64,000 nucleotides of DNA from Atrina japonica (GCA_030159075.1 BROG01000997.1:117215-181214), one strand, 5' to 3'. Numbered from the stretch's first letter, positions 35,249 to 46,732 are shown. Made by a program: numbers and translations. Notes: generated from the sequence alone by a model not told the origin.

Positions 35249-35695
35249 TGCACAGGTATATTGTATACACCAAAATATTATTTTATGACAACATATTACT
35301 AAAACTGTGAAACCTGTATACCTGAACATATACTGTGCATTCATACTCCTGTTTAATCATAATTCTATACTTACATAAATATATAAGTATTCACCTAGAT
35401 ACATATACATACATTTATATACACATCCATAAACATGTATACCAATTACTTGGAGATGAATGCACATGAATATACACATATGCACAAGCACAGGCATATT
35501 ACACACATACATAAATATTATTCTGAGATAACATATTATTTAAACTGTGCAACATGTGTACCTTAACATATACAATGTATTCATACTCCTGTACAATCAT
35601 ACTTGCATACTTACATAGATAAGAATTTACTATACATATACATACATTTACATACACTCCCATATACAAATGTACATGTATACCGATTATACACG
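35249..35695. repeat. 238-bp tandem duplication in the LINE 3' region
   Basis: GCACAGGTATATTGTATACA at 35249 and GCACAGGCATATTACACACA at 35487 begin two diverged copies. Both continue through ACATATTA, CATTCATACTCCTGT, and ACATATACATACATTTA. The duplication lies in the LINE's 3' untranslated part. Confidence 0.75.
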
Positions 35696-35811
35696 TCATC
35701 GAACCTTTGTATTATAATTTATTAATTTCACCTACATTCTTCTGTTATGATATTAAATACTTTGAAGTTTTACAGATATACAATATAATAATAATAACCT
35801 TGTCATATTTT

Positions 35812-36560
35812 TTAAACAGATAGTTTGTTATGCATAACTTGCCATGTTTCATTAAATTTGTCATGTTCACCCTTAATACTGTACCTTAGTTTTTCCGTGA
35901 CATAATAGTCCTGAATATATTTTTTACAATCATCAAAAACAACTACTGTTTTTGAGATTCTACATTTATAGATATATCTTTTGATTAAAATAATACAAAT
36001 ATTAATTGCTTTGTGCATATATCCATCAAACAGAAAGAGTATATTTAAAAGATTGAAATTAAAGCTATAGGTGTTATTCTCATTTATCCAGAATTCTAAC
36101 TTTCTCCACAAGTTTCTGATCTTATCACATTCAAAAAATAGATGTGTAATGGTTTCTTGATGTATTTTACAAAAAGAACATAGTGCATCATATGAAATAA
36201 AAGTTTATTAGTAGCAATAATGCGCTGTACCACTCTGTATTGAAACCATATTAATTTGGAATCTATTGTTATTTTAAAAATATTTAAATTCTTTTTTTTT
36301 CCACTCTATATTTTGTTGTAATATGTTCTCCCACTTTGATTGACAGTTTTTATTTTCAGTGTATATGTAATTGTGAATAAAGAAGTTGTAAATAGCTTTG
36401 GTGCCTTTTTTATTTTTACACAAAATTTTAATATGATTGGGTCTTTCTGGGCCCAGAGTTTTACTTGGATAGGGGTATTGAAAAATTGATGGCCATTCAG
36501 CTTGTATTGCTTGTTTAATGCCTAAAAATGTTGTGAAAGGACATTGCAGGTTATAGGTTA
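35812..36560 (-). pseudogene. LINE polyprotein C-terminus, frameshifted
   Basis: On the minus strand, the last frame (36111-35812, 99 codons) reads WRKLEFWINENNTYSFNF, NLLNILFLFDGYMHKAINIC, IILIKRYIYKCRIS. This is typical of the C-terminal region after the reverse transcriptase in L1/Tx1-like non-LTR elements. Just upstream, in other frames, are IDSKLIWFQYRVVQRIIATN and a C-x2-C...H-x4-C finger (CSFCKIHQETITHLFFEC). At least one or two frameshifts separate these pieces, and the reverse transcriptase core itself is absent, so the copy is dead. Confidence 0.8.
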
Positions 36561-36637
36561 CTTTAAATTGTTCGAAAGAATAAAATTCTCCGTCTTGATT
36601 TAAAAGGTCCCCAATATTAATAATTCCTTACAATATT

Positions 36638-36860
36638 AGTAAGTAATACTTAAAGTATATATATATATATTTGTGAAAACTTTTAAATATTTTTAATAGC
36701 ACTGAAGTTTTATTTTTACTAAAAAGGCCAATAGCTCGAATTATTATATTTTTCTATAAATATTTTATTATGGCATTTGGCCAGGTTTTTAAAGAGCTCA
36801 AATTAAATGATAAATGTATATTTCGGAAAGAAAACAGTAGTTTCTGCATGGATTTTCTTT
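36638..36860. repeat. Right half of a dispersed repeat split by the LINE
   Basis: TTTTTACTAAAAAGGC, TCGAATTA, AAATTAAATGATA and ATTTCGGAAAGAAAACAGTA match 50350-50480 in order. Together with 34680-34768 on the other side of the LINE, it corresponds to the uninterrupted copy at 50130-50480. Confidence 0.65.
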
Positions 36861-37149
36861 AAGCATTAGGGTAAAATCATATCATGAAAGAAAAAAATTC
36901 ATAAAACAAAGTTTGGTATGATCTTATTTCTAATAAAATAGTGTTTCTACATGAAAATTTGTACCATAATCAGTTCATTCCCCCCATTTTGGGGAATATT
37001 TTATGCAATTAACAGGAATTCTTGGTTTAACCTATAGAATTAAAAGGAATAGTTACATGTAGCAGATAAGAGATAGAAAATCGTTTTGTTTTGAATTTCT
37101 ATGCAATTAACAGGAATATGATATTATCAGGTATGCAAATAAGTGGAAT

Positions 37150-37895
37150 CAACAAAAAAGTCAACAGGGCCGAAATTGCCAGGTTGACCCTTTTGGGAGA
37201 TATTTCCCCTTTTAAGAGGATTTCTAATCTTTTGGACAGTTTTGTCTTATTATCTTAAAAAGTATAGTAGATAGAGAGAAAAGAAAAAATGTTCAGCATG
37301 CAAAGATCTACCAAAAAAGTCAAAAGGTCTGAAATTGTCAGGTCATACCTTATTGGAGTTATTTTCCCTTTTATTTTAAAATTTGAGACATTATTTACTT
37401 CTTCTCAAGAACCAGTGGGCTATTTTTAACCAAACTAGGCATGTAGTATCATCACCATTTGAAGCTGCATAAAGTTTGCAGATGAAAAGGGACTAGGATC
37501 CATAAGGGCCCCAAAATGGACCAAAACTTGGTACATCTTAAAAAAACCAATGATCATATGACTTTCAAAATTTGTATCATGATTATATTGTCAGCATCTA
37601 CAATTTATCTACAAGGAAATCTGTGGATAAACAGTCTTCTAGGGGAGTGCTTGAATATCATGGTAATGTTGTATACAAATAGCTTGATGATTCAAAACTG
37701 ATTGACTTTTCGTATAAAAAATATATATGAGAAAGTTGGTAGGAATTATCTAAGGATCATTTGACAAAATTTTAAGGTCATGGGGTCCAAGGTCAAGATC
37801 ACAGACACCTAAGTAATCAGAAAGTCTAAGTTTTTTGTCTAATTTTAGACATTTTCAACTTCCTCTCAAGAACCAGTAGACAAATTTTAACCAAA
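37150..37895 (+). repeat. Type A element, internal fragment
   Basis: Carries GGGAGATATTTCCCCTTTTA, CAAAGATCTACCAAAAAAGT, CTTCTCAAGAACCAGTGGGC, and GGGGTCCAAGGTCAAGATCA, without either terminal hairpin. Confidence 0.65.
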
Positions 37896-38110
37896 AATTT
37901 GTATAAAAGATATAAAAGATGACATATCTTCCACTCGCCCAAACTCATTTTGCACTCACCTAAGTATGAAAACGTAGTATTTCAAAGAAAATGTGTTAAG
38001 AGAATATAAAATCTTTTTTCAAAGTAAATAGATCTTATATGACTTAACAGATATGATACTCTTCATTTGTCAAATTGTCTTTTTTTCTAATTAAGTACTT
38101 ATTATGATGG

Positions 38111-38442
38111 AAAATGTGTGAAAATCTTACCACACCTTTTGTATGCTCTCATTTTTAGTTTTAAGAATTCAAATTCTTGACTGAAATTTTGGTTGCCCGC
38201 CATAAAAATCTGGTTACCCACAATGAAAAAAATATTATCTCATTTTGTTTTTTTAACGTTATTGTTATTTTAATAGATAAATATATATACAATGTATATT
38301 GTCTCTGAATGATGCATTTGCATCTAAATTAAATGTAAATGCATCATTATTATTACTACAATCAATTATTATTATTACTATTGTATGATGTTACTATTAT
38401 GTGTTTACATTGTAACCAAATCAATATGAATTACAAAAGTAA
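38111..38442. repeat. Long direct repeat, left copy
   Basis: GAAAATGTGTGAAAATCTTA, TTTTGGTTGCCCGCC, TTGTCTCTGAATGATG and AATTACAAAAGTAAG occur in the same order at 39241-39553. The copies differ by several percent and some indels. The SINE composite lies exactly between them. Confidence 0.85.
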
Positions 38443-38516
38443 GGAGCCGGCCTGGCTCAGTCGGTAGCGCGCTCAACTCTGGATTGTGAGGTTGTGAGTT
38501 TGAGTCCCGCTGATGA
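38443..38516 (+). repeat. tRNA-derived SINE head with A and B boxes
   Basis: GGCCTGGCTCAGTCGGTAGC contains a pol III A box (TGGCTCAGTCGG) and TTGTGAGTTTGAGTCCCGC a B box, at tRNA spacing. It heads the repeat and is not an intact tRNA gene (the 3' acceptor stem is lost). Downstream the text GTCCCGTGTCACAGTAGGTG then TTGGCACGTTAAAGAACCCT is a SINE body also seen, diverged, at 49760-49890. Confidence 0.85.
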
Positions 38517-38734
38517 TAAGTTGATTATCTGTCTTTCGGATGAGACAATAAAAACTGGAGGTCCCGTGTCACAGTAGGTGTTGGCACGTTAAAGAACCCT
38601 CACTGCACAATGGCTGTAAGTTCCGAGCAGAGGCCAAAAATATGAAGTACTTATCAAGTACTTATAAATAATACATAGGTAAACCTATGGAGAGGGCGAA
38701 GGCTCTCATCAACAGTTTTACATGTTCAGTTGTT

Positions 38735-38796
38735 CCCTTTGGGGATTCTGTCGTGGTGTCCCCTGCTGGGGGCAACACAACAGAATCACCAAAGGG
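38735..38796. repeat. GC-rich hairpin conserved between repeat copies
   Basis: Arms CCCTTTGGGGATTCTGTCGT...TCCCC and GGGGCAACACAACAGAATCA...CAAAGGG pair over about 28 bp with a few G-T or single mismatches and a short loop. The copy at 11728-11790 keeps the same fold with different substitutions. Confidence 0.85.
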
Positions 38797-39240
38797 ATTA
38801 ATATTCAGTGTTTTTATCACGTAAATGTCCCGTTCATTCACTCATTGTTTGAAATAAATTATTGAGTGGCTGACTGTTTCCTTGGTGCTAAAATTTAAAT
38901 ACAGTCTATGTGGTATTTATTAGTCATGAATTAAATGCACAAACATGTTTTTATGCTATATATTTTTCTGTATCCCAGCGTATCCAAAGGGATTAATATT
39001 CAGTGACAATATTTGTGATCGGGTTCGATGTACAACCCTAGTCGTAGGCTTAGTCTCGGTCTACAAAACGTTTCTTAGTGTGGCAGTTTATTACTTCGTT
39101 TGCAATGCGCTTTTAAGTAATGGCTTGGCATTTCCGACATTTTGTTTATGTCACCGATGTGAGCAAAATTCCCGGATGTAGTAGGAATTAAAAATGTGAG
39201 CTTCTTTACATATATGAGGGCTTCGTCCTCTATTACAAAG

Positions 39241-39553
39241 GAAAATGTGTGAAAATCTTACCACAACTTTTGTATGCTCTCATTTTCGACTGAAATTTTG
39301 GTTGCCCGCCAAGAAAATCTGGTTGCCTGCAAATAAAATGATATTTTATTTAATTTTATTTATTGTTATTTTAATGGATAAATTTTTATACAGTATATAC
39401 AATGTATTGTCTCTGAATGATGTATTTACATCTACAGTACATTAACTGTAAATGCATTATTATTACTATTATTTATTACTATTATTACTATTTTATGATG
39501 TTACTACTACTAGACATGTCTTTAAATCAATTAATGTAAATTACAAAAGTAAG
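39241..39553. repeat. Long direct repeat, right copy
   Basis: Partner of 38111-38442. It follows directly after the SINE composite and continues into unrelated AT-rich DNA. Confidence 0.85.
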
Positions 39554-40641
39554 ATTTCACTAATGTTATATGAAAACAATAGCCATCCATTTGTATGTAT
39601 TTCATTAAAACTTTTATTTACAGTAACTGTTTTCAGTTCTATTATTCACTTACATTTAATTCAAATTTTATAACTTTTTTTGAAACATTGTATAGTGTTA
39701 TGATTATTTTACCAAATCCTGAAATTCAGGTCCGTTAGGTATTGGTTTTTTTATTTACACACATCCCTCAACTTCCACTTTCTCCACAAACTGCAAGTAC
39801 ATGTATTAGCAGTCAATACACAATGTTTTCTGTGACATTTTCAGCCATGAGGTGAAGACTAACATGTTAAATTGTCAATAAAATAAGTATTTTAGTTTCT
39901 AATTGTTTTTGTTATATATATTTGAACTAAAAAAAGAAGAAAATGATCCCTTTCGAAACTCAAAAGGGAATATGGATTTTCAATACGGTGTCAGTGGGCC
40001 AACTCACCAAAAGGGTGAGTTCATTGTCAAAATTTACTCGCCCGAAACGATTTCTTACTCGCCAAGGAAGCGGGCGAGTGGATTTTTCGAACCCTGTTAA
40101 GTATCATTCATATACTTTCTATAGTATTGAGTCCTGGTGAGTTGGTAGGTTACGGGAAAAACACCAGCTTTGTTTACAACATGGGCGCAGACATTTTGGA
40201 CACCCAAAGTTGTGCGGAGGGTAAAATGAGCCCAGCGATCTGATTGGTCATTAAATGAAAAAATTAGTTTTGCCATTAATAAGTGAAATAAAGGTGATAA
40301 AAAAGATACATGAATATTGGTAGTACTTTGGAAATTACAGGGTTGACGGCTGAAAATTAAAAGGGAGGGGTCATATGAGAATAGATATTTTCCTTTGGTG
40401 CGGAATACTACGAGTTGTAAACAAGTGAAAATTTGAAGTAAAAATGCAACAGCAACCTATACTTTTGATTGCAAATTTTGTTATCAAAAATATTGATCTT
40501 TCACCACAGGGTACTTATTTGACCCAGATATAATAAACATGGGAGTGACAGTGACCTTAAGTTTTGTAAATTAGCATTGAGGCCTATGGGAAAATATTTG
40601 ATGGTGTCTGTCCTACGACAGAATCAGAAGTTGACTTTCCT

Positions 40642-42590
40642 TTTTAGCTCACCTGGCCTAAAAGGCCATGTGAGCTTTTGCCATCACTTGGCGTCCGTCG
40701 TCATCGTCGTCGGCGTCGTCGTCCATCCGTCGTTAAAGATCAACTCCTCAGAAACCGCTGGGCCATTTGCAACCAAACTTTGTCACAACAGTCCTTGGGT
40801 GGTCTACTTTAAAAATTGTGTCCGGCATGTCCGCACCTAATCCAAGATGGCCGCCAGTGGGGATCATAGATTAACATTGGACCCTATGGGAAAATATATT
40901 CAAAGATATTTTTCTCTGAAACTACTGAGCCAATTAGAACCAAACTTGGTCATAGTAGTCCTTAGATGGTACCTTCTGAAACTGGTGTTTTTTTTTAAAT
41001 CTGCACCTAATCCAAGATGGCCGCCAGCGGGGAACATAGGTTAACATTGGACCCTATGGGAACAATATCAAAGATCTTTTTCTCTAAAACCCTTTAGCCA
41101 ATGGGAACCAAACTTGGCCACAATAGTTTTTGGATGGCCCCCTACAACATTATGGTTTTTGAGGGCCACATCAAATCCAAGATGGCCACCAGCAGAGAAC
41201 ATATTTTAACATTGGACCTTATGGGAAAATACGTTCAAAGATATTTTTCTCTGAAACTACTGAGCCAATTGGAACCAAACTTGGTCACAGTAGTCCTTAG
41301 ATGGTATCTTCTGAAACCGGTGTTTATTTAAGTCTGCACCTAATCCAAGATGGCCGCCAGCGGGGAACATAGGTTAATATTGGACCCTATGGGAACAATT
41401 TCAAAGATCTTTTTCTCTAAAACCCTTTAGCCAATGGGAACCAAACTTGGCCACAATAGTCTTTGGATGGCCCCCTTCAACATTGGGGTTTTTGAGTGCT
41501 ACACCGAATCCAAGATGGCCGCCAGTGTAAAACATATTTTAACATTGGACCTTATGGGAAAATACGTTCAAAATATATTTTCTCTGAAACTAGTGTGAGC
41601 CAATTGGAACCAAACTTGGTTATAGTAGTCCTTAGATGGTACCTTCTGAAACTGGTGTTTTTTTAAGTCTGCACCTGATCCAAGATGGCCGCCAACGGGG
41701 AACATAGGTTAACATTGGACCCTATGGGAACAATTTCAAAGATCTTTTTCTCTAAAACCCTTTAGCCAATGGGAACCAAACTTGGCCACAATAGTTTTTG
41801 GATGGCCCCCTACAACATTATGGTTTTTGAGGGCCACATCAAATCCAAGATGGCCGCCAGCGGAGAACATATTTTAACATTGGACCTTATGGGAAAATAC
41901 GTTCAAAGATATTTTTCTCTGAAACTACTGAGCCAATTGGAATCAAACTTGGTCACAGTAGTCCTTAGATGGTATCTTCTGAAACTGGTGTTTATTTAAG
42001 TCTGCACCTAATCCAAGATGGCCGCCAGCGGGGAACATAGGTTAATATTGGACCCTATGGGAACAATATCAAAGATCTATTTTTCTCTAAAAACCCTTTA
42101 GCCAATGGGAACCAAACTGGACCCACAATAGTCTTTGGATGGCCCCCTTCAACATTGGGGTTTTGAGTGCTACACCGAATCCAAGATGGCCGCCAGTGCC
42201 AATGGGAACCAAAAACATATTTTAACATTGGACCTTATGGGGAAAATACGTTCAAATATATTTTTTTCTCTGAAACTAGTGAGCCAATTGGAACCAAACT
42301 TGGTTATAGTAGTCCTTAGATGGTACCTTCTGAAACTGGTGTTTTTTTAAGTCTGCACCTGATCCAAGATGGCCGCCAACGGGAACAGTAGGTTAACATT
42401 GGACCTCCTATGGAACAATTTCAAAGATCTCTTTTTCTTTAAACCCCTAAGCCAATTGGAACCAAACTTGGCCGACAACAGTCTTTGGGTGGCCCCCTAC
42501 AACATTGGTGTTTTTGAGGGCCGCACAAAATCCAAGATGGCCGTCAGTGGAGAAGATATTTTAACATTGGACCTTATGGGAATTGGTTCC
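40642..42590 (+). mobile_element. Hairpin-ended element, type B, 5' part and core
   Basis: It starts TTTTTAGCTCACCTGGCCTA with the hairpin partner GGCCATGTGAGCTTTTGCC and a GTCGTC-rich segment. It then has the CCAAGATGGCCGCC tandem core to about 42590. A matching 3' terminus (GGTGAGCTATACAGGCTCCT then GGGAGCCTCTAGTTT) appears only at 47040-47083, beyond a LINE. The element may therefore have been split by later insertions. Confidence 0.7.
40750..42590. repeat. Higher-order tandem array, ~166-bp monomers
   Basis: CCAAGATGGCCGCC recurs near 41012, 41176, 41343, 41506, 41680, 41845, 42009, 42178, 42362 and 42529. Two monomer types alternate (GGGGAACATAGGTTAA and GAGAACATATTTTAAC). A further alternation of TACAACATTATGG and TTCAACATTGGGG makes a four-monomer period of 668 bp (for example 41101 and 41769). 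Open frames of 65-76 codons in it are by-products. Confidence 0.9.
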
Positions 42591-43100
42591 TTTGAAGTAG
42601 TTAACAAAATAGAATTAAAGAAACATGATGAGGCAATTATGTTAAAATGTATGGCATCAAATTTAAACAAAAGTTTGTTAATGGGAATTCATAATTGCTC
42701 AAGTTCACATCAATCAATATATATAATAGAAAGACAGTGTCGGGATTGCAGGTATTATTTTGTCAATTTCTCTCTATATATTACCTCCCTTTATCATATT
42801 TTTTTCCACTTCCTGTCAGTGTTTTTTTGCTGGTAAGACTAAAAAGGTTGGATTTTAACTTGCCTGGAGTGAAGGGAAAAAGTTTCCTTCACCTGTGCCT
42901 GATGTTGCATCTAGTGATTAAGGAAATAAGGGGTCAAAATAGGCTAATTTACGTCTTGCATATATGGTTGCAGAAGTTTCAATTTTTGTCTGATTTGGAT
43001 GTGGTTTCTTTCATTGAAATGGGTCGACAGATTTGGTCTAGCATTTACTATTTCGCTAAACTTGGTCCAAAAAGGGCCTGGGTCCTTTTAAATTGAGAAA
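42591..43100. other. Unrecognised stretch with a short open frame
   Basis: An open frame from the array continues through GSFEVVNKIELKKHDEAIML and YIIERQCRDCRY to a donor-like CAG|GTATTA at 42749. No domain was recognised. At 42908-43090 lies the left copy of a direct repeat that recurs at 46733-46860. Confidence 0.3.
42908..43090. repeat. Direct repeat flanking a LINE, left copy
   Basis: CATCTAGTGATTAAGGAAAT, AGGGGTCAAAATAGGCTAAT, GGTTGCAGAAGTTT and GATTTGGATGTGGTTTC recur at 46733-46860 in the same orientation. The left copy has about 45 extra bases before GCTAAACTTGGTCC. Confidence 0.85.
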
Positions 43101-44107
43101 TTATGGAAATTACAAAAATGCATTATCTGGGGTGTTCTATTTATTTCTTTATACTTGCAACAGATAAATTATATTGTAACATTAAAGACAGTATTTCAAA
43201 CATTGTTTACATAATAAATAAAAAGGCCTATTTTAAATATTTATCTTAGAAAGATTTATTGTAGATTAACAGCACTGCTGGATTGGGAAAATTTGTCATG
43301 TTTTTGGGAAAATATAGGTATATTTCCCAATTCCCATCGGGACTGGGTCCTATTAACGGAGCCAAATTTGATAGAAATAAAAAAACACTTATGTGTCAAG
43401 TTCAGGAGTCAGGACCGCAGTTATCGTGAAAGGGTCTATTTTGTTCCTCTATACTCCAACCTCTTGCCTCTGAAGGCCAGTTTTCAATTGACAAGTTGTT
43501 CCCTAAATTTTTGTTACAACTTGAGAAGTAGTTTTAGCCTTTTAGGTAAATTATTGAGATGTCAATAAGGCAACCATTTAGAATATATAATAAATGAGTG
43601 GAAATAATATGATGAAGGTGCTACCAGTTTGAAGCGAGCACATTTACTGTCATTTCAAAATTTTCAAAGTTAAATTAAGAAAACTTTCTAACATATCGTG
43701 TTTCTGATATATTGGGTATATAAAAAAGTAGTTCTGTACTGCAATCGCACGAAAATTCTGTTCCGGTACAAAAACAATGGTATGTGTGCATGCATATCCT
43801 TTCAAAATGGCCGCTAGACCAGATGTTTTCTTTTTAGCATAAAGTTCAAAACCCTACTGTCACAGGGATGTGATATTGATTTCCGCGGATCAGGATGTTT
43901 TCGAATCTGTTTCTGTATATTATGTTCTACTTCTTATTTCGGGCTTTTTTTGCAGTAGTTCCTGTAACCAAATCACATCCCTGGACTGACCTTCAAACAC
44001 CCCAAGAAACGTTTCCATAGTGGTTTTTATGATATTACATAATGTATCTCTAAAACCAATAGGACTTTCATAAAATCCAACACAAAAACAACACAAAAAC
44101 AACACAA

Positions 44108-45053
44108 GAAAGAAGAAATTATTAATGCAGCTTCTAGTAATGATGCATGTAAATTTTGGAAACTTGTAAAGTTATCTGTAAATTTTCAAGGTAAATCTGA
44201 AACTGATATTTCTTGTGTTGAGTGGAAACAATATTTTAATGATCTGTTAAATTCAAATACTACAGATAAAGATATTGATTTTTCAGACTTTGTAAATCTT
44301 TTTATGAACAATCATGACAATAATTGTCAATTATGTAACGAAGAGTTATCTTTCTTAGACAATGACATTACTGAAGATGAAATTATATGTGAATTAAAAA
44401 AGCTGAAAAACAATAAGTCACCTGGTGATGATGGTATACCTGGTGAACTGTACAAGTGTTTGTCTACTAGAATGTTACCTGTACTTTTAAAATTGTTTAA
44501 TAAAATTCTACAAACTGGCGACTTCCCAGAAAGCTGGGTAACTGCTATTATAATTCCTATATATAAAAAAGGTGATAAAAATGATTGTGGAAATTACAGG
44601 GGTATTTCTTTACTATGTGTCCTAAGTAAAATATTTATGGGTGTAATATCAAAACGTCTTACACTATGGTCAGATTTAAATGAAAATATTGTTGAAGAAC
44701 AAGCAGGCTTTCGAAGTGGCTATTCCACTATTGATAATTTATCAAAAAAGAGAGGTGTATTGTACTGTGCTTTTATAGACTTTTCCAAAGCATTTGATTG
44801 TATTAATAGATCAAAAATGTTTTATTTATTGATAAATAAGAATTTACATGGAAATATGATAAAACTTTTACAAAATATATATAGAACTGTAAAAGCAAGG
44901 GTTAAAAGTACAAATGGTTTAAGCAATACCTTCAATTGTAATACGGGTGTGAGGCAAGGTTGTGTTTTGAGCCCTTGGATGTTTGCGATGTACATTAACG
45001 AACTCGCTAGTGAGATGGAGTCAAATGGTGGTAATGGGGATATTTATTCATAA
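44108..45053 (+). pseudogene. LINE reverse transcriptase, N-terminal part
   Basis: The frame is open from about 44108; the first ATG is at 44304. Reverse transcriptase motifs follow in order: LKNNKSPGDDGIPGELYK, VTAIIIPIYKKGDKNDCGNY then RGISLL, EEQAGFRSGYSTIDN, YCAFIDFSKAFDCINR (motif A Asp), and NTGVRQGCVLSPWMFAMYIN (motif B). The enzyme would copy element RNA at a nicked target. The frame runs into a stop at 45051 just before the catalytic FADD box, which continues in another frame. Confidence 0.92.
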
Positions 45054-45687
45054 AGACTTCCATGATTTAATGCTGTTACTCTTTGCGGACGATCTTGTGC
45101 TTATAGCCGATACGTGTATTGATCTTCAGAGACGTTTGAACTGTCTAGCATCATATTGTGATAAATGGAACATGACTGTAAACATGGACAAGTCTAATAT
45201 AGTTGTATTTAAAAATGGAGGTGTTTTGTCGAAAAATGAAAAGTGGTATTACAAAGATGAACTTCTCGAAGTAGTAAGCTATTACAAATATCTCGGAATC
45301 GTGTTCTCGAATCGTCTTAAATGGACCATTTGTTGTAGAACTGTAACTAACCAATGTGAGAAGGCTTTAAATATTATAAAACATTGCTTATGTAAGATTA
45401 ATTGTAAAGATATGAACATTGGATTTAAACTGTTTGATTCTATGGCTGCCCCAATATTATACTATGGTGCAGAAATTTGGGGCTTGGACAAAGTAAATGT
45501 CATTGAAGCAGTACAGAATAGATTCTGTAAATGGTTGTTAGGAATTGGTATGAAAACGAACAATAATATTGCTCGAGGTGAAATGTGGTCGCTACGAACT
45601 TTACACAAATTATCTGTGCAGACCTATAAAGTACTTTTTACGTTTACAACGACTCGAATCCAACCGATTGCCTCAATTGTGTTATAA
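45041..45687 (+). pseudogene. LINE reverse transcriptase, catalytic box and thumb
   Basis: In a second frame the catalytic LLLFADDLVLIADT (two Asp of motif C) is followed by ASYCDKWNMTVNMDKSNIVV and YYKYLGIVFSNRLKW, the usual order for a LINE reverse transcriptase. The true coding switch lies near 45040. After about residue 190 the frame stops matching the family and the conserved CGRYELYTNY segment appears in a third frame from 45569. Confidence 0.9.
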
Positions 45688-46183
45688 AATGATGTATGAA
45701 GCAAACTGTCATGGGCGCAAAAACTGGTGTACAAAAATACAAACTGTATTATTTATGTATGGTTTTGGGGAAGTATGGGAAAATCAAAGTGTAGAAAATG
45801 AAGTATTATTTTTTGAGATTTTTAAACAGAGGCTTAAAGATATATGTTTTCAGAATTGGTCAGAATATTTATCAAATTCCTCTAAATGCGAGTTTTACAC
45901 AAAAGTTAAAGATGGAATATCTGTAAATGAAAATATTCAAAAGTTGTCTTATAATCTACGTTGGTATATATATTCTATTCTATGCTCTAATCATAAACTT
46001 GCCATAGAAAAAGGTAGACATGAAAACAAACCACGTGAAAATAGGCTTTGCCAATTATGTAATTATCAAGTGGTAGAAGATGAATATCATTTTGTTTTAA
46101 TATGTCCAATGCTAGCTGATATTCGAAAATGTTTTTTACCTTCTTGGTGTCAAAACCATGTCTGTAGAGTCAGAAACTTGTAA
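45569..46183 (+). pseudogene. LINE C-terminal region with zinc finger
   Basis: KCGRYELYTNYLCRPIKYFL is the start of the C-terminal region typical of invertebrate LINEs. Near the end is ENRLCQLCNYQVVEDEYHFV then LICPMLADIR, a C-x2-C-x8-H-x4-C finger thought to bind nucleic acid. It is out of frame with the preceding segment by one shift near 45567. Confidence 0.88.
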
Positions 46184-46732
46184 CTTTGTTCAAGTCAAAA
46201 GATGTGAATATTTTAAGAAACCTTGCAATTTATATAAAAAAGGCATTGTTAGTTCGAGAAGAAATGCTGTCAATTTGAAAATACTTGCCAATTTGATATT
46301 TTGTATTATGCGTTTTATTTTTGCAAAAATAAATATTGTTATGTGTAATGTCTGTATGAGCTTATAAAGCTATTGTATAATATGTTGTGTTAAATATTGT
46401 TCAAATGATGTAGTGGCATAAATTATAAATTACTTATTGTAATTGGTACCGTGGGCTGGAGGCCTTTATAGTACAATAAACATATCTTATCTATCTTATA
46501 TTATCTTAAAAAATAAAATCCAGTAATGTATGAATAGTGATTTGAAAAAAATACCCCAAATGGTATATAGTAAAAGGGCGCAATTACTATTTATAGTAAG
46601 TCGTCTACCAAACACAATAATAATAAAAGAAAAAACTGCAAAAATATTTGCGGTTATATTATGAATAAATATTGAACTTTTGTTATAATGTAGGGATGGT
46701 TATGAAAAGGTTCCCTAACACAAAAGAAAGCC

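Larger units (their letters stand above)
34769..36637 (-). mobile_element. 5'-truncated LINE with poly(A) tail and 10-bp target duplication
   Basis: Identical TTACAATATT flanks lie at 34769-34778 and 36628-36637. On the minus strand the element runs from about 36627 to a 3' poly(A) tail, seen as a T run at 34779-34807. The ~1 kb before the tail is an AT-rich 3' untranslated region that includes a 238-bp tandem duplication. The coding remnant (about 36560-35812) is the C-terminus of a non-LTR retrotransposon polyprotein. Target duplication, tail and 5' truncation all fit target-primed reverse transcription. Confidence 0.88.
38443..39240 (+). mobile_element. SINE and attached composite repeat
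   Basis: After the tRNA-like head and SINE body (to about 38645) the repeat continues with GGTAAACCTATGGAGAGGGC, a strong hairpin at 38735-38796, GTTTTTATCACGTAAATG, and CCTAGTCGTAGGCTTAGTCT. It ends GAGGGCTTCGTCCTC. Parts recur at 11437-11850 (minus), 16880-16960 (minus) and 22480-22535, so this is a repeat family with a SINE start. Superfamily (possibly MetaSINE-like) is inference. Confidence 0.75.
44100..46505 (+). mobile_element. Non-LTR retrotransposon (LINE), 5'-truncated
   Basis: The remnant begins within the polyprotein, before the reverse transcriptase, and reaches the 3' end. The 3' end has GTACAATAAACATATCTTAT and a short TATCTTATC-type tail. The order is reverse transcriptase, connector, and C-terminal zinc finger. 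The endonuclease is missing. Two frameshifts (near 45040 and 45567) break the frame. Clade is uncertain; a CR1/Nimb/Ingi-like group is possible from the motif style. Confidence 0.9.

Noticed and set aside
38443..38516. Functional tRNA gene
   Set aside because: A and B boxes are present but the acceptor stem is not closed and a SINE body follows.
38111..39553. LTR retrotransposon with 320-bp LTRs
   Set aside because: No TG...CA ends, primer site or coding sequence between the repeats; the interior is a SINE composite.
41101..42350. Repeated 65-76-codon frames with nearly identical proteins
   Set aside because: They arise from the 668-bp higher-order repeat; no start, domain or splice context supports a gene.
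40750..42590. CRISPR-like array
   Set aside because: Units are contiguous tandem repeats without unique spacers, in a eukaryotic context.
43293..44105. Frames of 91 (+) and 61 (-) codons before the LINE
   Set aside because: Composition is plausible but no motif, splice context or homologue could be named.
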